A stretch of 64,000 nt of DNA from Diaphorobacter aerolatus. Lineage in GTDB: Bacteria; Pseudomonadota; Gammaproteobacteria; Burkholderiales; Burkholderiaceae_C. The translations under genes and the position numbers were made by a program. Position 1 is the first letter of the stretch. Every line of letters begins with the position of its first letter. Shown in pieces: positions 60,500-64,000 of this stretch. The stretch covers positions 3,989,501-4,053,500 of the forward strand of contig NZ_CP060783.1 in the NCBI RefSeq assembly GCF_014489535.1. Direction: 5' to 3'. Under the pieces are notes generated by a model, which ran no database searches, was not told the DNA's origin, and saw nothing but the letters and a program-made list of their open reading frames with translations.

Positions 60500-62074
60500 T
60501 CAGGCTCCGGCGGATGGGTTGTGGGATTGCGACTGCGACTGCGACTGTCCTTGTGACCCGCGCTGCGTCTGGCTCTGGGACTGCGTTTGCGAACGTGTTT
60601 CCGATGCGCCCGCGCCCGCAGGCGAATCCTCCTGATTCAGAACCCAGGTGTCCTTGGTGCCGCCGCCCTGAGAGGAGTTGACGACGAGCGAGCCTTCCTT
60701 CAGGGCGACGCGCGTGAGGCCACCCGCCGCCATCTGTACTTTCTTGCCGGAGAGCACGAACGGACGAAGATCGATGTGGCGTGGCGCGATGCCCGATTCC
60801 ACATAGGTCGGGCAGCTCGAAAGCGACAGCGTGGGCTGCGCGATGTAGCCCGCCGGATTGGCGAGCAGCGCGGCGCGGAATTCCTCGATCTCCGCCTTGC
60901 TTGCCGCCGGTCCGATCAGCATGCCGTAGCCGCCTGCGCCGTGCACCTCCTTGACCACCAGTTCATGCAGATGGTCGAGGACGTATTTGAGTTCATCCGG
61001 TTTGCGGCACAGCCACGTCGGTACGTTGGCGAGGATCGGCTCCTCGCCGAGATAGAAGCGGATCATCTCGGGCACGTAGGGGTAGACCGACTTGTCGTCG
61101 GCGATGCCGGTGCCGACGGCATTGCAGATGGCGACATTGCCTGCGCGGTAGGCATCCATGAGCCCGGCGCAGCCCAGCGTCGAGGACGAATGGAACACCT
61201 TGGGGTCGAGATAGTCGTCGTCGACGCGTCGATAGATCACGTCGACCTGCTGCAGCCCGCGCGTCGTGCGCATGTAGACGAACTTGTCCTTGACGACCAG
61301 ATCCTGGCCTTCGACAAGTTCCACGCCCATCTGCTGCGCGAGAAACGCATGCTCGAAATAGGCGCTGTTGTACATGCCGGGTGTGAGCACCACGACGGTG
61401 GGCTCGGCGCTTGTCGATGGCGCGCTGGCGCGCAGCGTGTCGAGCAGCATGTCGGGATAGTGCGCGACCGGCGCGACCTTGTGCATCGAGAAAAGCTCGG
61501 GAAAGAGCCGCATCATCATCTTGCGGTTCTCGAGCATGTACGACACGCCCGAGGGCACGCGCAGGTTGTCTTCGAGCACGTAGTAGACGCCGTTGCCGCT
61601 CGAGTCGGGCGCGCGCACGATGTCGATGCCCGCGATGTTGGCGTAGACGTTGTTGGGTACCTCGACCTGCACCATCTCGGGGCGAAACTGGGTGTTCTTG
61701 TTGATCAGTTCGTCGGGCACGATGCCTGCGCGAATGATGTCCTGCCCGTGGTAGACATCGTGGATGAAACGGTTGAGCGCCGTGACGCGCTGCTCCAGCC
61801 CCTGTCGCATGCGCTGCCACTCGTTCGCGGGAATGACGCGGGGAATCAGATCAAACGGAATCAGGCGCTCGGTGCCTGCTCCTTCCTCGTCTTTTTCGCC
61901 ATATACGGCAAAGGTGATGCCCACACGGCGGAAGATCAATTCCGCTTCCGTGCGACGCGCCTGCATGACGCTGTCGGGCTGCCTTGCCAACCATTGCGCA
62001 TAGCGCAGGTAGTGCGCGCGCTCGGCGCCAGCAGTGATAGGAAGCGATTCGTACATTTCGTCAAATTTGTGCAT
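60500..62074 (-). CDS. Circularly permuted type 2 ATP-grasp protein
   Basis: 524 residues. Family blocks: FDEMYES near the start, RVIPANEWQRMRQGLEQRVTALNRFI, ENRKMMMRLFPELF, DVIYRRVDDDYLDP, VVKEVHGAGGYGML, and PTYVESGIAPRHIDLRPF. The fold suggests ATP-dependent carboxylate-amine ligation. The last 35 residues are a Ser/Gln repeat (SQTQSQSQTQRGSQGQSQSQ) without similarity to the enzyme core; DNA shows three tandem GCGACT units. Start at ATG 62074 is fixed by AGGAGG 8 bp upstream; a longer frame exists but overlaps comEC. Confidence 0.93.
   Translation of the reverse strand: MHKFDEMYESLPITAGAERAHYLRYAQWLARQPDSVMQARRTEAELIFRRVGITFAVYGEKDEEGAGTERLIPFDLIPRVIPANEWQRMRQGLEQRVTALNRFIHDVYHGQDIIRAGIVPDELINKNTQFRPEMVQVEVPNNVYANIAGIDIVRAPDSSGNGVYYVLEDNLRVPSGVSYMLENRKMMMRLFPELFSMHKVAPVAHYPDMLLDTLRASAPSTSAEPTVVVLTPGMYNSAYFEHAFLAQQMGVELVEGQDLVVKDKFVYMRTTRGLQQVDVIYRRVDDDYLDPKVFHSSSTLGCAGLMDAYRAGNVAICNAVGTGIADDKSVYPYVPEMIRFYLGEEPILANVPTWLCRKPDELKYVLDHLHELVVKEVHGAGGYGMLIGPAASKAEIEEFRAALLANPAGYIAQPTLSLSSCPTYVESGIAPRHIDLRPFVLSGKKVQMAAGGLTRVALKEGSLVVNSSQGGGTKDTWVLNQEDSPAGAGASETRSQTQSQSQTQRGSQGQSQSQSQSHNPSAGA
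60529..60546 (+). repeat. Hexanucleotide tandem repeat (GCGACT)3 in the ATP-grasp gene
   Basis: Three perfect copies that encode Ser-Gln units on the minus strand; related, less regular units continue to about 60590. Length changes by whole units would keep the reading frame. Confidence 0.8.
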
Positions 62075-62162
62075 TAAGAAGGCCTCCTGATGACGCAGGA
62101 TAGCAAGTTGCGCGCCCGTTTCCTGCGCCGATCCTTTAAGCCCCATCAGCGCAATCCCTAGG

Positions 62163-64000
62163 TTATTGCCATTGGTCAGGGCTTGTGTGCAAATGCTTCC
62201 AGTAACGCAGGCCGCGCTCGCGCTCGCACACCGCGTCTTGAGGCGCTGAGGAACGCCACAGAACCGCTCCGCAGGACGGTGTCGAGAACACCTTGCTTTG
62301 CCTGATGCGGTAGCGCTCGATGATCTCGGGAACCGGATGTCCAAAGCGATTGCGATACCCCGCCTGCACGACCGCCACCTGCGGTTTCAGCGCGTCGATG
62401 AAGACGGTGCTCGACGATGTCTTGCTGCCATGGTGCGGCACCAGCAGGTAGCTCACGGGGCTCAGCACGTCGCGCGCGAGCAGCGTGCGCTCCTGCGCCT
62501 GTTCGATGTCGCCCGCGAGCAGCGCCGAGACGCCGTGGGCATCACTGATGCGAAGCACGCAGCTCATAGCATTCGACTTGAGCGGTAATGCGTGCTTTGC
62601 AGACAATTGCAGCGCGGACTCGCGTTCCGGATGCAGCACCTCGAACAGCACGCCATCCCATTGCCAGTGATCGCCCGCAATGCACGGCCTCGGTGGTCGG
62701 CCGTGCCACAGTGGGTGATCGCTTTCGACCGACGCCACCAATGCCGCCTGGGGCTGATGGGCGAGCACGGCTGCGGTCCCGCCCGTGTGATCGGCGTCGC
62801 GATGGCTGAGCAGCAGCATGTCGAGCCGCTCGCCCGTCGCACGCAACAGCGGAACGACCACGCGCTCGCCCGCGTCGGAGTCGGCTGAGTACAGCGGGCC
62901 CGCGTCATACAGCAGGCTGTGATGCGCCGTGCGCACCAGCACCGACTGACCCTGTCCGACATCGATGGCCAGCAACTCCACGCGGCCCGCGGGCGGTCTG
63001 GCTGGCGTCCACCACAGGGCGGGCAAAAGGCAGGGCAGGGCCAGCATGCGCACACGCCAGGGCAGATGCATGGCCAGCCAGATGCCCGCGCAGACGGCCA
63101 GCGCCCCGGCCCAGACCGGAGCCACGGCAAGCGAGAGTTGCGAATACGGCAGCGCCGCGCACCATTGCAGCACCGCCACCAGACATTGCACGCTCCAGAG
63201 TGCGAGGTTCCACAGCGGATGCCAGACGATGCCGAGAAACGCCACGGGCAACACCGCCAGCGTGATCCATGGAATCGCGAACAGATTCGCGACGAGCCCG
63301 ATCAGCGAAACCTGCCCGAACAGCAGCAGAGTGAGCGGTGCCACGGCGAAGGTGACCACGGCCTGCTGATGCACAAGGGCCTTCACGTGCAGAGGAAGGC
63401 CGGTGCGCACGCGGGCGAACCATCCCGGCGATTCGGCGGCTTCCGGGAGGCCGGGCGCGGCCACGCTGCTTGCAAACAGAATGCCGACCGCCACGAAGCT
63501 CAACCAGAACCCCGCCTGAAGCATGGCCCACGGATCCCACAGCAGCACCATCGCGCAGGCCAGCAGCCACACATGCGGCCAGGGCCAGCGCTTTCCGCCG
63601 AGGTTCAACGCGGCAACGGTGGCGAGCATGAAGATCGTGCGTTGCGCGGGCACGCCCCAGCCACTGAACCATGCGTATCCGGTGGCAAGCAGCACGCCGC
63701 CGCAGACGCTCGCGGTCTGCGCCGGAACGCGCAGCGCAAGCCGTGGAGATCGTCGCCACAAAGCGCCGATGAGCTTGCCCGCAAGCCAGGCAAACATGGT
63801 GATGTGCAGCCCCGAGATGCTCACCAGATGGGCCACTCCGGTGATGCGGAAAATGTCCCAGTCGTTGCGGTCGATGGCGCGCTGATCGCCGGTGACAAGC
63901 GCGGCAACCACACCGGCCGCGCCGGCCCGTGAACGCCCCTCGTCGGAGGCGCGCAGAACCAGCCGCTCGAGGATGGCGTCGCGCACGTGCTGGCGCATGC
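62163..64000 (-). CDS. comEC: ComEC/Rec2 family competence protein (N-terminus beyond the window)
   Basis: C-terminal about 612 residues of the DNA-uptake channel; the gene enters from the right edge, so roughly the first 200 residues are missing. Competence domain: DIFRITGVAHLVSISGLHITMFAWL followed by about seven membrane segments. The C-terminal metallo-beta-lactamase domain (about residues 340-600) has LLLSHRDADHTGG and LLVPHHGSKTSSS, as in full ComEC proteins. Needed in relatives to carry single-stranded DNA across the inner membrane. Confidence 0.95.
   Translation of the reverse strand, partial: MRQHVRDAILERLVLRASDEGRSRAGAAGVVAALVTGDQRAIDRNDWDIFRITGVAHLVSISGLHITMFAWLAGKLIGALWRRSPRLALRVPAQTASVCGGVLLATGYAWFSGWGVPAQRTIFMLATVAALNLGGKRWPWPHVWLLACAMVLLWDPWAMLQAGFWLSFVAVGILFASSVAAPGLPEAAESPGWFARVRTGLPLHVKALVHQQAVVTFAVAPLTLLLFGQVSLIGLVANLFAIPWITLAVLPVAFLGIVWHPLWNLALWSVQCLVAVLQWCAALPYSQLSLAVAPVWAGALAVCAGIWLAMHLPWRVRMLALPCLLPALWWTPARPPAGRVELLAIDVGQGQSVLVRTAHHSLLYDAGPLYSADSDAGERVVVPLLRATGERLDMLLLSHRDADHTGGTAAVLAHQPQAALVASVESDHPLWHGRPPRPCIAGDHWQWDGVLFEVLHPERESALQLSAKHALPLKSNAMSCVLRISDAHGVSALLAGDIEQAQERTLLARDVLSPVSYLLVPHHGSKTSSSTVFIDALKPQVAVVQAGYRNRFGHPVPEIIERYRIRQSKVFSTPSCGAVLWRSSAPQDAVCERERGLRYWKHLHTSPDQWQ

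Overview
The window looks like an ordinary core-genome stretch of a betaproteobacterium of order Burkholderiales, most likely family Comamonadaceae (Comamonas/Delftia/Acidovorax type). The evidence is the gene order: tpiA-secG-tRNA-Leu-nuoA..N-DUF2818-DUF1178; pyrG-kdsA-DUF1330-eno-ftsB; and parE-lytic transglycosylase-parC. A Bug-type tripartite tricarboxylate transporter binding protein and high GC with strong GC3 bias fit as well. No rRNA, CRISPR array, insertion sequence, prophage or integrase (other than XerD) was seen.

Layout. 1-1881: the end of a quinone oxidoreductase, then tpiA and secG. 2005-2089: tRNA-Leu(GAG). 2165-16976: a complete 14-gene complex I operon plus its DUF2818 companion, then DUF1178. 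17602-19928 (minus): a periplasmic amino-acid-type binding protein and gdhA. 20303-28735: a small exported protein, mutL, a three-gene ABC cassette, a DedA protein, a glycine-zipper lipoprotein, amiC and tsaE. 28718-35661: queG, an AEC carrier, a Bug protein, xerD, an EAL/HDOD protein, a DUF455 protein and a gamma-carbonic anhydrase. 35676-42000: hslO, then the minus-strand pyrG-kdsA-DUF1330-eno-ftsB-hypothetical cluster. 42102-47879: coaBC, a small membrane protein, dut, a SlyB-like lipoprotein, an FKBP isomerase (minus), a ribosomal oxygenase, a hypothetical and an Ala-rich lipoprotein. 48059-53029 (minus): an MBL hydrolase, bamC, dapA, a methyltransferase, a small membrane protein and an MFS transporter. 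53138-58452: parE, a transglycosylase and parC. 58751-59433: a HigBA-like toxin-antitoxin pair. 59527-64000 (minus): an alpha-E protein, a circularly permuted ATP-grasp protein and the 3' part of comEC.

The most important observation is technical. At least eight genes are broken by apparent single-base deletions: secG, nuoG, nuoL, gdhA, amiC (twice), pyrG, a small membrane protein and an MFS transporter. In every case the frame is restored by adding one base to a C or G run. Several of these genes are core or usually essential, and the repaired lengths match their families, so this looks like homopolymer undercalling in the assembly rather than real gene decay. These genes should be read as intact.

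Biologically, most of the window is housekeeping: respiration, cell wall, DNA repair and topology, nucleotide and cofactor synthesis, tRNA modification. Accessory or poorly described material is limited to the ABC cassette inserted between amiC and mutL, the toxin-antitoxin pair after parC, the ATP-grasp/alpha-E pair with a repetitive Ser/Gln tail, a handful of unknown small proteins, a terminator-like hairpin inside the nuo operon, and a cluster of repeated motifs upstream of gdhA. I found no convincing wholly new system. The ATP-grasp/alpha-E pair is the best candidate for undescribed biochemistry.
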